From: Stomoxys calcitrans
Taxonomy: Eukaryota > Arthropoda > Insecta > Diptera > Muscidae
Assembly: GCF_963082655.1 (NCBI RefSeq)
Contig: NC_081552.1
Location: 49,335,781 to 49,399,780 of the forward strand
Length of the DNA: 64,000 nucleotides
Reading direction: 5' to 3'
A program made the translations under genes and the position numbers. Of this stretch, positions 22,071 through 34,325 are shown piece after piece. How positions within the stretch are numbered: the stretch's first letter is position 1; the number at the start of each line of letters is the position of its first letter. The notes beneath the pieces are model-generated. The model ran no database searches. It saw nothing but the letters and a program-made list of their open reading frames with translations, and was not told where the DNA came from.

Positions 22071-23399
22071 TATACCCTCCACCATAAGATGGGGGGTATA
22101 CTAATTTCGTCATTCTGTTTGTAACTACTCGAAATATTCGTTCTGAGACCCCATAAAGTATATATATTCTTGATCGTCGTGAAATTTTAGGTCGATCTAG
22201 CCATGTCCGTCCGTCTGTCCGTCCGTCCGTCCGTCCGTCCGTCAGTCTGTCGAAAGCACGCTAACTTCCGAAGGAGTAAAGCTAGCCGCTTAAAATTTGC
22301 ACAAATACTTCGTATTAGTGTAGGTCGGTTGGTATTGTAAATGGGCCATATCGGTCCATGTTTCGATATAGCTGCCATATGAACCGATCTTGGGTCTTGA
22401 CTTCTTGAGGCTCTAGAGTGCGCAATTCTTATCCGATTGGGATGAAATTTTGCACTACGTGTTTTGTTATGATATCCAACAATTGTGCCAAGTATGGTTC
22501 AAATCGGTTCATAACCTGATATAGCTGCCATATAAACCGATCTTGGGTCTTGACTTCTTGAGCCTCTAGAGTGCGCAATTCTTATCCGATTGGAATGAAA
22601 TTTTGCACGACGTGTTTCGTTATGATATCCAAGAACTGTGCCAAGTATGGTTCAAAATCGGTACATAACCTGATATAGCTGCCATATAAACCGATCTTGG
22701 GTCTTGACTTCTTGAGCCTCTAGAGTGCGCAATTCTTATCCGATAGGAATGAAATTATGCACGAGGTGTTTTGTTATGATATCCAACAATTGTGCCAAGT
22801 ATGGTTCAAATTGGTTCATAACCTTATATAGCTGTCATATAAACCGATCTTGGGTCTTGACTTCTTGAGCCTCTAGAGGGGCGTAATTCTTATCCAATTT
22901 GAATGAAGTTTGGCACGTAGAATTTTGTTATGATATCCAACAACTGTTTCAAATATGGTTCAAATCGGTCCATAACCTGATATAGCTGCCATATAAACCG
23001 ATCTGGGATCTTGACATCTTGAGCCTCCAGAGGTCGCAATTATTATCCGATTTGCCTGAAATTTTGTACGACGGATTCTCTCATGACCATAATCATACTT
23101 GTTTATTATGGTCTGAATAGGTCTATAGCCCGATACAGCTCCCATATAAATCGATCTCTCTATTTTACTTCTTGAGCCCCCAAAGGGCGCAATTCTTATT
23201 CGAATTGGCTGACATTTTACACAGGTCTCCAACATATAATTTATTTGCGGTCCAAACCGGATCATATCTTGATATCGTTCTAATAGCAGAGCAAATCTTT
23301 TCTTATATCCTTTTTTACATAAAAGAACTCGACAAATGCGATCCATGGTGGAGGGTATATAAGATTCGGCCCGGCCGAACTTAGCACGCTTTTACTTGT
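22071..23399 (+). mobile_element. HINE-A, complete
   Basis: It has both ends: TATACCCTCCACCATAAGAT at 22071, and ATGGTGGAGGGTATATAAG with hairpin TTCGGCCCGGCCGAA and AGCACGCTTTTACTTG ending at about 23398. A microsatellite lies at 22205-22252. ACCGATCT recurs at 22383, 22536 and 22690, giving spacings of 153 and 154 bp. This is a good reference copy for the family. Confidence 0.9.
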
Positions 23400-24200
23400 T
23401 TTTTTATTTTTGGATCACTCTAACAATTTGAATGAAATTGACAAATTTTAATTTAATATCTTAAGCGAGCACACAAAATTCGTTATTGAAAAAACCCAAA
23501 ACAGACAACATTTACACTCAACCGAGCGCACGCATGCTGTCAGAGAATTATTAAAATTTCATCTACCATGCCCCTCAAAAACACACTTTGAATTAAGCAA
23601 ACCGGCAAAATGACCATAAAGTTTAAGAAAATAAAACACAGCAACAAATATACAAAATGGCACATAAAAACAATTCATTTTGCCATTCAAAATTAACAAT
23701 AATAAATTCTGTTTCATTTTATGATTCGACAATAAAGCAATATCAATTAAATTATGAAATTTTATAATGACAACAACAACGTTAACAACAACCACAACAT
23801 CAACATTAACTCTGGCCATGTTGATGATGGTAATGATGATAATCATAAAAGGCTGGACATGAAGAATCATCAGTCGTCGCTAACCATCTACAGAACTCTG
23901 GGATCACTGCCGCCATGTACGTTTTCGGCTCTAGTGATGGGGTCTTCTTAACAATTGGCATGACACAAGTACAATTTGAATAGCAAGTACTCATGTGCAC
24001 ATTCACGAAATTATTCATAGCATGAGTTGAAAAGAAAAAGTGGATAAGTCTTTTGTGAAAAATAAAAAACAAATTTTGTTAAAATTTTAATACTAGGTCG
24101 TTCCATTTTTAAAAGATGTCAAAAATAACGAAAGGATTTTAAAGATTAAGATAAAAAATGCGCAAACAGACAAATTTTGATTAAAAAAGCAAAAGAAAAA
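23400..24200. other. Non-repeat region, no gene found
   Basis: The sequence is AT-rich with a CAACAA-rich patch (23766-23810). Open frames of 65-103 codons on either strand are low-complexity and lack domain signatures. A fragment near 23464 (GAGCACACAAAATTCG) recalls the family-C flank at 17178 but is too short to assign. Confidence 0.45.
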
Positions 24201-27200
24201 ACAAGTAAAAAGGCGTTAAGTTCGGCCGGGCCGAACTTTGGATACCCACCACCTCGGGTATATATGTAAACCACTTTTCATCAAAATCTGGTGAAAATTG
24301 CACACCTTATGTCCCATAGCAGTTAAAACGAAATATGTTCCGATTTGGATCAAATACTAATAAGTACAAGTCATTGTACAATTGTGTACAAAAAATTTTT
24401 GATCTTTGCAGTAGCTATATCTAAAAATAAACCGATCTGAACCATGTACAACATAGATGTCGAAAAGCTTAACTAAGTCACTGTGTCAAATTTCAGTGAA
24501 ATCGAATTATAAATGAGCCTTTTATGGGGCCAAGAGTTTAATTTAAGATATCGATCTATATGGCAGCTATATCCAAATCTGGACTGATTTGGGCCAAGTT
24601 GCAGAAAAATTTCGGAAAGCCTCACACAACTCTCTGTCCCAAATTTCGGCGAAATCGGACAATAAATGCGGCTTTTATGGCCCCAAAACCTTAGATCGAG
24701 AGATCGGTCTATATGGCAGCTATATGCAAATCTTGATCGATCTGAACCAAATTGCAGAAGCATGTCGAGGGGCTAAACTAAACTCACTGTCCCAAATTTT
24801 GGCGAAATCGGACAATAAATGCGCCTTTTATGGGCCTAAAACCTTAAATCTGAGAATCGGTCTATATGGCAGCTATATTCAAATCTGTACCGATCTGGGC
24901 CAAATTGACAATGGATGTCAAAGGGCTTAAGATAACTCACTGTCCCAAATTTCAGTAAAATCGGGTAATAAATGTGGCTTTTATGGGCCTATGACCCCTA
25001 ATCGGAGGATCGGTCTATATGACAGCTATATTCAAATCTGGACCGATCTGGGCCAAATTGACAGAGGATGTCGGTGAGCCTAACACAACTCATTGTCCCA
25101 AATTTCAGCAAAATCGGATAATAAAAGTGGCTTTTATTGGCCTCAGACCTTAAATCGTCGGATCGGTCTATATCGGGGCTATATCAAGATATAGTCCGAT
25201 AGTTCACACTGAGATATACCTCCCATATATATCTTTCATCCGATATGGCCTTTTAAGGCTGCGGGAGCCATAATTTTAATCCGATCTATACAAACTTCAG
25301 CACGAGGTCTTTTAATTGACGTTCTCATATGTGTGCAAAATTTCATAAAGAATCGGTCCATCGATATAGCTCCCTAATATATATGTTTATCATATGTCAT
25401 GGACTATTAAGGCTGTAGAAGCCTCATTTTTGGTTCGATCTTTACAAGATTTAGCATTAGGTGTTTTTATACCCACCACCGAAGGATGGGGGTATATTCA
25501 TTTTGTCATTCCGTTTGCAACACATCGAAATATCCATTTCCGAACCTATAAAGTATATATATTCTTGATCAGCGTAAAAATCTAAGATGATCTAGACATG
25601 TCCGTCCGTCTGTCCGTCTGTCTGTTGAAATCACGTTACAGTCTTCAAAAATAGAGATATTGAGCTGAAACTTTGCACAGATTCTTTTTTATTTGTCCAT
25701 AAGCTAGTTAAGTTCGAAGATTGGCTATATCGGACTATATTCTGATATCGCCCCCATATAGACCGATCCTCCGATTTAGGGTCTTAGGCCCATAAAAGCC
25801 ACATTTATTATCCGATTTTGTTGAAACTTGGGACAGTGAGTTGTGTTAGGCCCTTCGACATCCTTCCTCAATTTGGCCTTGATCGGTCCAGATTTGCATA
25901 TAGCTGCCATATAGACCGATCCTCCGATTAAGGGTCTTAGGCCCATAAAAGCCACGTTTATTAATTGATCTTGCTGAAATTTGAGACAGTGAGTTGTGTT
26001 AAGCCCCTCGACATCCCTCGTCAATTTGGCCTTGAGCGGTCCAGATTTGGATATACCTGCCATATAGACCGATCCTTCGATTTAGGCACATAAAAGCCAC
26101 ATTTTTTTATCCGATATTGCTGAAATTTGGGACAGTGAGTTGTGTTTATCCCTTCGACATCCTCCGTCAATTTGGTCCAGATCGGTCCAGAATTGAATAT
26201 AGCTGCCATATTGACCGATCCTCCGATTTAAGGTTAAAGGCCCACAAAAGCCATATTTTTTTATCCGATTTTGCTGAAATTTGGGACAGTGAGTTGTGTT
26301 GGACCCTTCGACATCCTTCTTCAGTTTCACTCAGATCGGTCCAGAGTTGGATATAGCTGCAATATAGACCGATCTCTCGGTTTTTGGTTTTGGGGCCGGA
26401 AAAAGCGCATTTATTGTCCGATTTCGCCGAAATTTGAGACAGTGAGTTGTGTTGTGCCCTTCGGAATCCCTCTTCAAGTTGTCACAGATCGGTCCAGATT
26501 TGGATATAGCTGCCATATAGACCGATCTCTCGATTTAATATTTTGGGCCCATAAAAGGTGTATCTTTTATCCGATGACGCCGAAATTAGGGACATAGAGT
26601 TAAGGTAAGCCCCTCCATATATTTCTGCAATTTGGTCTAGATCGATCAAGATTTACATATAGCTGCCATATAGACCGATATCTCGATTTATAGTCTTGGT
26701 CCCCAAAAAAGGCACATTTATAATCCGATTTAACTGAAATTTGATACATTGACTTATGTTAGGCTTTTCGACATCCGTGTTGTATATGGTTCAGATCGGT
26801 TTATTTTTTTTAGATATAGCTACTAAAAAGACCAATATTTCGTTATACATAACTGAACAATGACTTGTACTTATTAGTATTTGGTCCAAATAGGATCATA
26901 TTTCTATATAACTGCTATGGGACATAAGGTATGCAATTTTCACTGGATTTTGATGAAAGGTGGTTTACATATATACCCGAGGTGGTGGGTATCCAAAGTT
27001 CGGCCCGGCCGAACTTAACGCCTTTTTACTTGTTTGACATCCTCATATCTGTGCAATGTTTCGTCAAAATCGGTCCAGATTTAGATATATCTTCCATGCA
27101 TATTTTTACTCCGTATGGCCTTTTAAGGCTTTAGCAGCCACAATATTTTGTCCGATCTTTACAAGATTTTGCATGAGATGTTTGGGCTTTTAACATTGGC

Positions 27201-27430
27201 TCGATCTTTTTAAAATTTGATATGTGGTGTTTTATTCGGCGGTCCAATGCGTGTGAAATTTCATCAAACTCGATGCAGATTTAGATATAGCTCCCATATA
27301 TTTTTTTCATCCGACAGGGCCCTTCAAGACCACAAATTTGACGAATTTCTTTCAGTCGAAACTAAACAATTTTTTCGTAGGAAACATTTTTTAATTAAAA
27401 ATGTTCAATTTTTCCTAGGGGTGTATTAAA
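24201..27430 (-). mobile_element. HINE-B related element split by another HINE-B
   Basis: It begins with the inverse 3' end (ACAAGTAAAAAGGCGTTAAG, hairpin, GGATACCCACCACCTC). Five B units follow, then a further section with 'CCTTTTAAGGCT', 'TCCGATCTATACAAACTT' and 'CTCATATGTGTGCAAAATTTC'. An insertion at 25468-27033 interrupts this section, which resumes at 27034 (GACATCCTCATATCTGTGC) and fades by about 27430. The 5' block is not found. Confidence 0.75.
25468..27033 (+). mobile_element. HINE-B, complete, nested
   Basis: The 5' end TATACCCACCACCGAAGGAT, a short GTCC/GTCT tract, eight to nine units (GACCGAT at 25761, 25914, 26067: spacing 153) and the intact 3' end with hairpin and AACGCCTTTTTACTTG are all present. 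It lies within a T-run of the older minus-strand HINE-B, whose sequence continues on both sides. Confidence 0.9.
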
Positions 27431-28150
27431 AATAATTCCAAAAAATATTTTCTCCAAGTATATGTTCTTTTTTTAAGCAGTATTTCGTTTTTCTTTTAGA
27501 TTTTATTTTTCTCCTCGGCTTAACCTATTCTTGCTTATTACCTAGCTTTCTCTCTCGCGCCATTGTGCCAAAATGTATTGCATACTTTATGGCTGCTGGT
27601 CATGCGTTACATTTAAATTAACTAATTGTCATTTTACCAGATGTAAACAGAATATTAATTAAAAAAAATTTTCATTTGCGCTATCTTGTGACTTTCAACT
27701 ACTGCTTTCAAATAAAGACAAGTAGAGATATTTATGTACTATGACCAGTGGGGAAGTTTTGCAAAAACTGCCATTGTCTGTGTGTGCATATGGAGTCTCT
27801 TCTATTTTACCAGATTATTTTCGTTTTTTGTTTTATTGTGGCTATATTGTCAGTCTTTGCTAGGATTGAGTCATTTAGACATTTCCATTGAAGACCCAAA
27901 TGAAATTGGATTCATGTATTGTCATAAATTGAAAACGTAACGTTTTGCATTTAATTCGTGTGGCATGTCTTAACAACGGGGCACGTATTTTGAAATCATA
28001 TCGAACGATGGAAAATTGACATAATCCGTATAGAAATTTATATGAGAATGATTCATTGTAAAATAATTGTGTGGTGGCCACATGTGTCTGCCAAAAGGAG
28101 AGGGGGTAATTATTTAATGAATCACCATTGTGTTAGGAGTACAATTTAAT
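27431..28150. other. Non-repeat region, no gene found
   Basis: Mostly AT-rich DNA. The frame at 27734-27940 is hydrophobic by composition but has no family resemblance. No RNA gene or repeat signature is seen. Confidence 0.45.
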
Positions 28151-28769
28151 ATATAATACTTCTAAAGGGTAAGGTTCCCATTCAACTATGCAGAAGGGCC
28201 GAAATGGTCATGCAGATGGCACACGACTGGGCTGGACCTAGAGGTCTCAATGTTAACCCAGAGAAGACTGAAATCTGCCTGTTCAAGAGGAAGGCGATGG
28301 TGGGCCAATTTGACGCACCACGTTTTCTCAATAAAACGATTTCGATACATGACAATGTCAAATACTTAGGAGTGATCTTGGACAGGAAACTGAATTAGAA
28401 GTTTCATATTCTGGAGCATACCGAGGAGGCTCACAGATGTTGGACACTACGTAGATGGATGGTAGGCTCGCATTGGGGCCTTAATCCGAGGATAGTTTAC
28501 CGGCGTTACAAGAGCGCGATTAGACCAATACTTCAGTAGTTTGATAGACTGCGATGGAGGAAAAGTGCAACGTAAGGTTAATACAACAGGTTCAGAGAAA
28601 ATGTTTTTTGGCATAGGCGGAGCGATGAGAACCACGCCCACTAGGGCACTGTAGACTTTTCCAGATTAAATGTGAGGCAGTCACAGCGGCTATGAGACAC
28701 AAGGCTATGGGTGAATGGATAGAGTATCGGAGCAGGTCACACCATCGCGGTATTATCGAAGCGACGCAC

Positions 28770-31700
28770 AGTGTTACCAAATCGAAAAACAGTGGAAATA
28801 ATTCTGGGACTTTTAAACGAATGGAGATATGTACACGAAACTTTATATAGTAAATTTTGAGGTATTTTCCAATAGGTGTGCAAAATTTGGGGACTCCAGT
28901 GGGTCCAGAGGCTGATCCATGTGACTTGAAATTTGGCCACCTCGAGTCAAATTTTGTCAAACAGTCAGTTACGGACCGATGTGCTTGATTCTTTTTTTTA
29001 AAAGATAGAGCTCGTAAAACTCTACAAACTCTATATCACTAACGGTTTATAAATTATTGGACTTACAACGATTTTTTTGTTTTTGAAAATTTTTGTCAAG
29101 GTATCTTCGGTATTTTTAAAATTGTGAGACTGTTTTGTATGCCGATTCCAAATTTTTTTGACATCGCTTCAAATTTCTACGAGTATTCAAAAAAATTGCC
29201 CAAGTGTCCGTTCTTATAAAAATTATTCGCTTCAGAATGTAAAATTTCCAGAAAAAACAAAAATGTTGAAAATTTCTGCAAAAAGTAACATCATTATTTC
29301 TTTCATAACAATTTTTTATCTTCTAGTGCTGCGGAAGTCCTGATTTGGCCAACTGTTATATAAGTTAAGGCCGTCCCAAATTTGAAAAATTGTAGACAAA
29401 AAAAATTTTTCCCCTCAAATTTCTCATATCGCACAGCATCTATTCCAAAGTTCTTAACACTTTCAAGTAACGCCTCATGTCGACTGACAAACTGCAAAAG
29501 ATTTCTACATCGAAGCTATAAACGCGCGAGAAACAGCTAGTTTACTAAAATGGCTCATTTAAGAGAGGTTTGTACTTTATTTTGGCCAATTGGAACTCTT
29601 TTTATAACATATTGGTACATACATTATTATACCCACCACCGAAGGATGGGGGTATATTCATATTGTCATTCCGTTTGATCAGCGTAAAAATCTAAGACGA
29701 TCTAGACATGTCCGTCCGTCTGTCTGTTGAAATCACGCTACAGTCTTTAAAAATAGAGATATTGAGCTGAAATTTTGCACAGATTCTTTTTTTGTCCATA
29801 AGCAGATTAAATTCGAAGATGGGCTATATCGGACTATATTCTGATATCGCCCCCATATAGACCGATCCGCCGATTTAGGGTTTTAGGCCCATAAAAGCCA
29901 CATTTATTATGCGATTTTGTTGAAATTTGGGGCAGTGAGTTGTGTTAGGCCCTTCGACATCCTTCGTCAATTTGGCCTAGATCGGTCCAGATTTGGATAT
30001 AGCTGTCATATAGACCGATCCTCCGATTTAGGGTCTAAGGCCCATAAAAGCCACACTTATTATCCGATTTCGCTGAAATTTGGGACAGTAAGTTGTTTTA
30101 GGCCCTTCGACTTCCTTCGTTAAATTGGCCCAGATCGGATCAGATTTGGATATAGCTGCTATATAGACCGATCCTCCGGTTAAGGGTCTTAGGCCCACAA
30201 AAAGCCACATTTATTATCCGATTTTGTTGAAATTTAGGACAGTGAATTATGTAAGGCCCATCGACATCCTTCGTTAATTTGGCTCAGATCGGTCCAAATT
30301 TGGACATAACTGCCATATAGATCGATCCTCCGATTTATGGTGTAAGGCCCATAAAAGCCACATTCATTATCCGATTTTACTGAAATTTGGAACAGTGAGT
30401 TGTGTTAGGCTTTTGACATCTGTCTTCAATTTGGTCCAGATCGGTTCAGATTTAGATATAGCTGCCATATAGACCGATTTCTTGATTTATGGTTTTGGGC
30501 CCATAAAATGCTCATTTATTGTCCGATGTCGCCGAAATTTGGAACAGTGAGTTAAGTTAAGCCCCTTGACATACTTCTGCAATATCGCACAGATCGGTCC
30601 AGATTTGGATATAGCTGCCATATAGACCGATATCTAGGTTTAAGGTTTTGGGGCCATAAAAGACGCATTTATTGTCCGATGTCGCTGAAATTTGACACAG
30701 TGAGTTTGTTTAGGCTCATCAACGTCCTTCTAAAATTTTCCCCAGATCGGTCCAGATTTGCATATAGCTGCCATATAGACCGATCTCTCGATTCAAGGTT
30801 TAGGGCCCAAAAAGAGGCATTTATAATCCGATTTCGCCGAAATTTGGGACAGTGCTTTGTGTTAGGCTCTTCGACATGTTTATGCAACTTGGCCCAAATC
30901 GGTCCAGATTTGGATATAGCTGCCATGTAGACCGATATCTCGATTTAAAGTCTTGGCCCCATAAAAGGTGCATTTATAATCCGATTTCACTGAAATTTGA
31001 CACAGTGACTTATGTTCGGCTTATCGACATCCGTGTCGTATATAGTTCAGATCGGTATGAGGTATATGAGTATAAGGTATGAAATTTTCACTGAATTTTG
31101 ATGAAAGGTGGTTTACATATATACCCGAAGTGGTGGGTATCCAAAGTTCGGCCCGGTCGAACTTAACTCCTTTTTACTTTTTTTTTCATTGAAGCACTAT
31201 TTTATCGATGAACTGTGTATCTCTATGCGTTCCGATTTTATAGCTCCCCAAAATTACACGTCATTTTTCAAAAAAAAGAAAGTAATTTTTGCAATTCGAC
31301 TTTTTCTTTTACGGTAGACGAAAAACTTATAATAAATTAAAAAAAATAAAAAAAAAATATATAAATCCGAACATAAAAAAAATTGTTTTATTTATTCCGA
31401 TTTTACTCCAAATATATGTTGAAGTTTGGAATTTTTCCGTGAATTTTTTTTTTTGGCAATAGTCCAGTGAACTACCTTTCCCAAAATGTATGATGCATGG
31501 GTTCTCCCCCAAATTTTTTTTCCAAATTGCTAACCCCAGGTGAAAAATTGCTCCGCAGGTGATACGAAATCTTGTAGGCTGATCTAGTATTTTTTTGTTT
31601 AGCGAAGACATTTGTAAGCCAATTATGAACAGATTCAGATTGCTTACAAAATTTACAATAATTTTGCTTTGTTATGTTTTGAAATCCGATTCCTCAGTCA

Positions 31701-31940
31701 AAAGTTTAGCGGGTTAGAAATCAAAAATTTTTTACGAGCTCTATCTTAAAAAAAAGGAATCAAAATATGATAAACTCGAGGTTGCCGTCTTTCAAGCCCC
31801 ATGGATCAGCCTCTAAACCCCAAATTGTGCATACTTATTATAAAACACCTCAACACTGACTATGTAAAGTTTTGTGGACATATCTCTATCCGTTCAAATT
31901 TCCAGTATTATTTCCAAGATTGTGCGATTTGGCAACACCC
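28770..31940. mobile_element. Insert with ~230-bp terminal inverted repeats inside the LINE
   Basis: Left end 28770-29019 (GTGTTACCAAATCG, GAGATATGTACACGAAACTTTA, GGCTGATCCATG, AAGATAGAGCTCGTAAAA) is matched in inverse by 31731-31940 (TTTTACGAGCTCTATCTT … CATGGATCAGCC … TAAAGTTTTGTGGACATATC … CGATTTGGCAACACC). The LINE flanks read GCGACGCAC on the left and GAGACCACAC on the right, an imperfect candidate target duplication. Apart from a HINE-B (29628-31180) the interior is AT-rich without a recognisable transposase. End sequence and possible 8-10-bp duplication could suit a hAT-like non-autonomous element, but this is not proven. Confidence 0.7.
29628..31180 (+). mobile_element. HINE-B, nested in the TIR insert
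   Basis: The 5' end TATACCCACCACCGAAGGAT is present, but part of the 5' block (after CATTCCGTTT) is deleted. Eight to nine units follow, with a deletion near 31052 that removes the usual 'TATTTGGTCCAAATCGG' section. The 3' end GAAGTGGTGGGTATCC has a hairpin with one mismatch (CCCGGTCGAA). Confidence 0.87.
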
Positions 31941-32534
31941 GAGACCACACTTGAGGTTGAGACCATACTTAACGGAACTCTGGTGTTGCCATCTGGAAGA
32001 TCATGCTACACAGATAGATTAAACTTTGAGGACAGATTGGGCCTTGGGGTCTACATTGAGACCACAGGCACTCAGTCTGTTTTCGACTGCCTAATACGGT
32101 CCTGCAGGCGGACATCCGGGCGGTCACAAAGTGCGTGAGGTGGTGGGGTGTTAATGCGAGGACGTCGAGGGTGAACATCTTTATGGCCAGTAAATTGACC
32201 ATCAAGCCAAGACGGTAAAGTCACGAACAGTCTTGGGGCTTAACGCCTTCTCTGAGGATGGCACAATCCGCATTGTGTGGTTGACAGACCATACCCTAAG
32301 GGGAAATGAAAAAACTGACGATTTCCCAGTGAAGGCCAGAGCAATGCCGTCAATAAACTTGGTTAAGGTCAACGAAAATGCTATGCGGGATTCGGATTTT
32401 GAGTAGACGAAGATATTGCTGAAAGCAAATAAGAGGGAGGTAGGTAGAGGGTGTATAGATTTCGGTATAATAACGGGTTACATTTTCATTCATTTAATTT
32501 TTTTTATTTACAATTTTTTTTTGTTTCTTTCCGA

Positions 32535-32649
32535 CTGTGCAACGTGTTTTTCCCAAAAGCCATGCCTTGCCGCAACTATTTTCATAAGTGAGCGCATAAT
32601 CCTGTTCACTTATGAAATTATGGTTTTTGGGGAAGAGACGTTGCACAGG
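32535..32649. repeat. ~115-bp imperfect inverted repeat (hairpin)
   Basis: CTGTGCAACGTGTTTTTCCC at the left pairs with GGGGAAGAGACGTTGCACAG at the right. The inner arms TTTCATAAGTGA and TCACTTATGAAA pair perfectly around a 14-base loop. It lies within the LINE relic after the RNase H remnant and may be a tiny foldback element or MITE. Confidence 0.7.
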
Positions 32650-33091
32650 GCATATGAGGATTTGAAAGCCAGCACAATTTTTCGAAATGCCGAGTTGAAG
32701 CCTGCCAAGACCATGATCTCGATAACATCCAGTTTTAACCATTTAAAATTACAAAGGGTTGTCTTTATCCGTTCTCAAATGACATATGTTATTCTATTTT
32801 TTTTTGTTTCTATCCCACTGTGCGTTGAAGCATTTCCTATGTCATTGCCCGGCTTTCACAGACACCGGCTCTTTGGTGGGGACACAATACCAGACATGAT
32901 CCAACTAAGGGGCGTGAAATGGAAAACAAGCAGGAATTTTGTAAGTATCGGGTATTTACTGACTAAGGTTACTTGTCAGTATTCACAGTGCACAACAAGC
33001 CGACTACTGGAATAGGTGTCCATAGGTCCATAGTTGCATGGGGCGTATTAATATCCGTACTCTCTTTTCAACCTAACCTAACCTATCCCGT

Positions 33092-33250
33092 TCGAGTGCT
33101 GGCGGCAATTGTGAGATACTATGCCATGTAAAAAACTTTTCTCCCATTGCGACACGCCCTTAGGACTAGTCTGTAAAAAAAGAGGTCCCTTATCAGTGAG
33201 CTTAAACTTGAATCGGATAGTACTCATTGGTATGAGAAAAGTTTGGAAAT
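33092..33250 (+). mobile_element. SINE-like element, body only
   Basis: Starts GAGTGCTGGCGGCAATTGTG after the LINE tail, then ACTATGCCATGTAAAAAAC, CTTATCAGTGAGCTTAAACT and TTGAATCGGATAGTACTCAT. It matches the other SINE bodies. No tRNA-like head is present. Confidence 0.62.
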
Positions 33251-33259
33251 GGAGTTTTC

Positions 33260-34320
33260 ATGTGCAAATTTGCTTTAGCAGTTGGGAGTATTTTTGGGGT
33301 TTGACGGCAACTTGGATGTTTCACCCTGAATGTGGTTATCGAATTCTTGATCAACCATTCACTCGTTTTCTAGCCTCAAGAACGTTTCATTTGACTTCCA
33401 TACTGCCATGATTGGGTATATACTAAAGTTTGAAAGGTATTGGGTTGGGGCTATCCACCCACATACCCCACCCTAAATTTGGATACAAAAGTTTTATTTT
33501 TTGGTTACTATAAAAGTGCAAACTAAATTTCGCTAAAATCCCACCACACATCTCCGAGATCTGGTATTTTTCAAAATTTTGGGAAAGCCCTCTTCGGATA
33601 TCAAAAATTAGGTACCCTATTTTCGTCACGGGACCATTCTGCACCATCTATGAAAGTTTCAAGAAAATCGGTTCATTCATTTTTGACTCTATACGGAACA
33701 TACCCAAATTTATAATCTATTGGAGAGGGTTTTAGGAAGTAAAGCATTGCCCAGATTCTTGGACATATAGTTTGAATGTCATATTTGTAATCTGCTGCCA
33801 AATATCTTTCATTTGAGTCCCATTTAAGGTGATTTTTTGGGGGCGGTGCGACCTCAAATTACTTGGACCTAATTTTTAATTCCATTTTCGTAGTCTACTC
33901 CCGAATACCTTTCATTTGAGATCTATATTGATATGTACGCCCAATAAGTCTCGTTGGGAAAAGTTTTGGGGTTGGCCACCTGGGCCTAATTTTTAATGCC
34001 ATACAATACCTTTCTTTTGATACCCCTATTGTCCCTATCGGTACACTTTTGATTTTGGGTGGTGTTTTTGGGGTAACGTGAGAGGGTCCAACCTCTTCCA
34101 ATATCAACAAGTTATATAGCCTTTACCTCCTTGCTGACTATATCGTAATCAACTCCCGAAAACCTTCCATTCAAGTCCCATACTGTCATAATCGTCTAAT
34201 TAGCCTATTTGAGGGGTTTTGGGGCGGTCCCCCAGTTACTTGGACCCAATTTTTTCTGAGAAAATTTAAAAAAAAAAATAATCGGTTCAGCGGTTTTCGA
34301 GTCTATAAGGAACAAAGAAA
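33260..34320. repeat. Family-C repeat block
   Basis: Degenerate units contain 'ACCTTTCATTTGAG(T/A)', 'CCCATATTG', 'GGTTTTGGGG' and 'ACTTGGACC', roughly 120-155 bp apart. The tail at about 34230-34320 (ATCGGTTCAGCGGTTTTCGAG, TCTATA.GGAACAAA) is the inverse of the family-C start at 44960. Sequences at 33500-33600 match 17165-17240. Confidence 0.6.
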
Positions 34321-34325
34321 CTTAC

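Larger units (their letters stand above)
28151..33086 (+). mobile_element. Degenerate non-LTR retrotransposon (jockey/R1-like), split
   Basis: Residual coding begins with the end of a reverse transcriptase: at 28228-28400 GLNVNPEKTEICLFKRK and NVKYLGVILDRKLN, a common LINE motif pair, then a TAG and EEAHRCWTLRRWMVGSHWGL. The frame is interrupted by a 3.2-kb insert (28770-31940). After it come an RNase H-like start (PSGRSCYTDR, LGLGVYIE, about 31990-32070) and GNEKTDDFPVKA at 32305-32340, which recalls the usual GNExADxLA. The 3' end at about 33064-33086 is CTTTTCAACCTAACCTAACC, a short tandem tail. Stops and frameshifts make it dead. The clade call is tentative. Confidence 0.7.

Noticed and set aside
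23754..23951. Asn-rich 65-codon frame
   Set aside because: Produced by a CAACAA/AACAAC simple-sequence patch; no start context or homology.
32416..33015. 199-codon open frame as a membrane protein gene
   Set aside because: It runs through the LINE relic and the hairpin at 32535; the hydrophobic part comes from T-rich sequence, and the end looks like a LINE C-terminal region.
33068..33086. Telomere-like CCTAA repeats
   Set aside because: Only about three units, at the 3' end of a LINE relic; flies of this group lack such short telomeric arrays.
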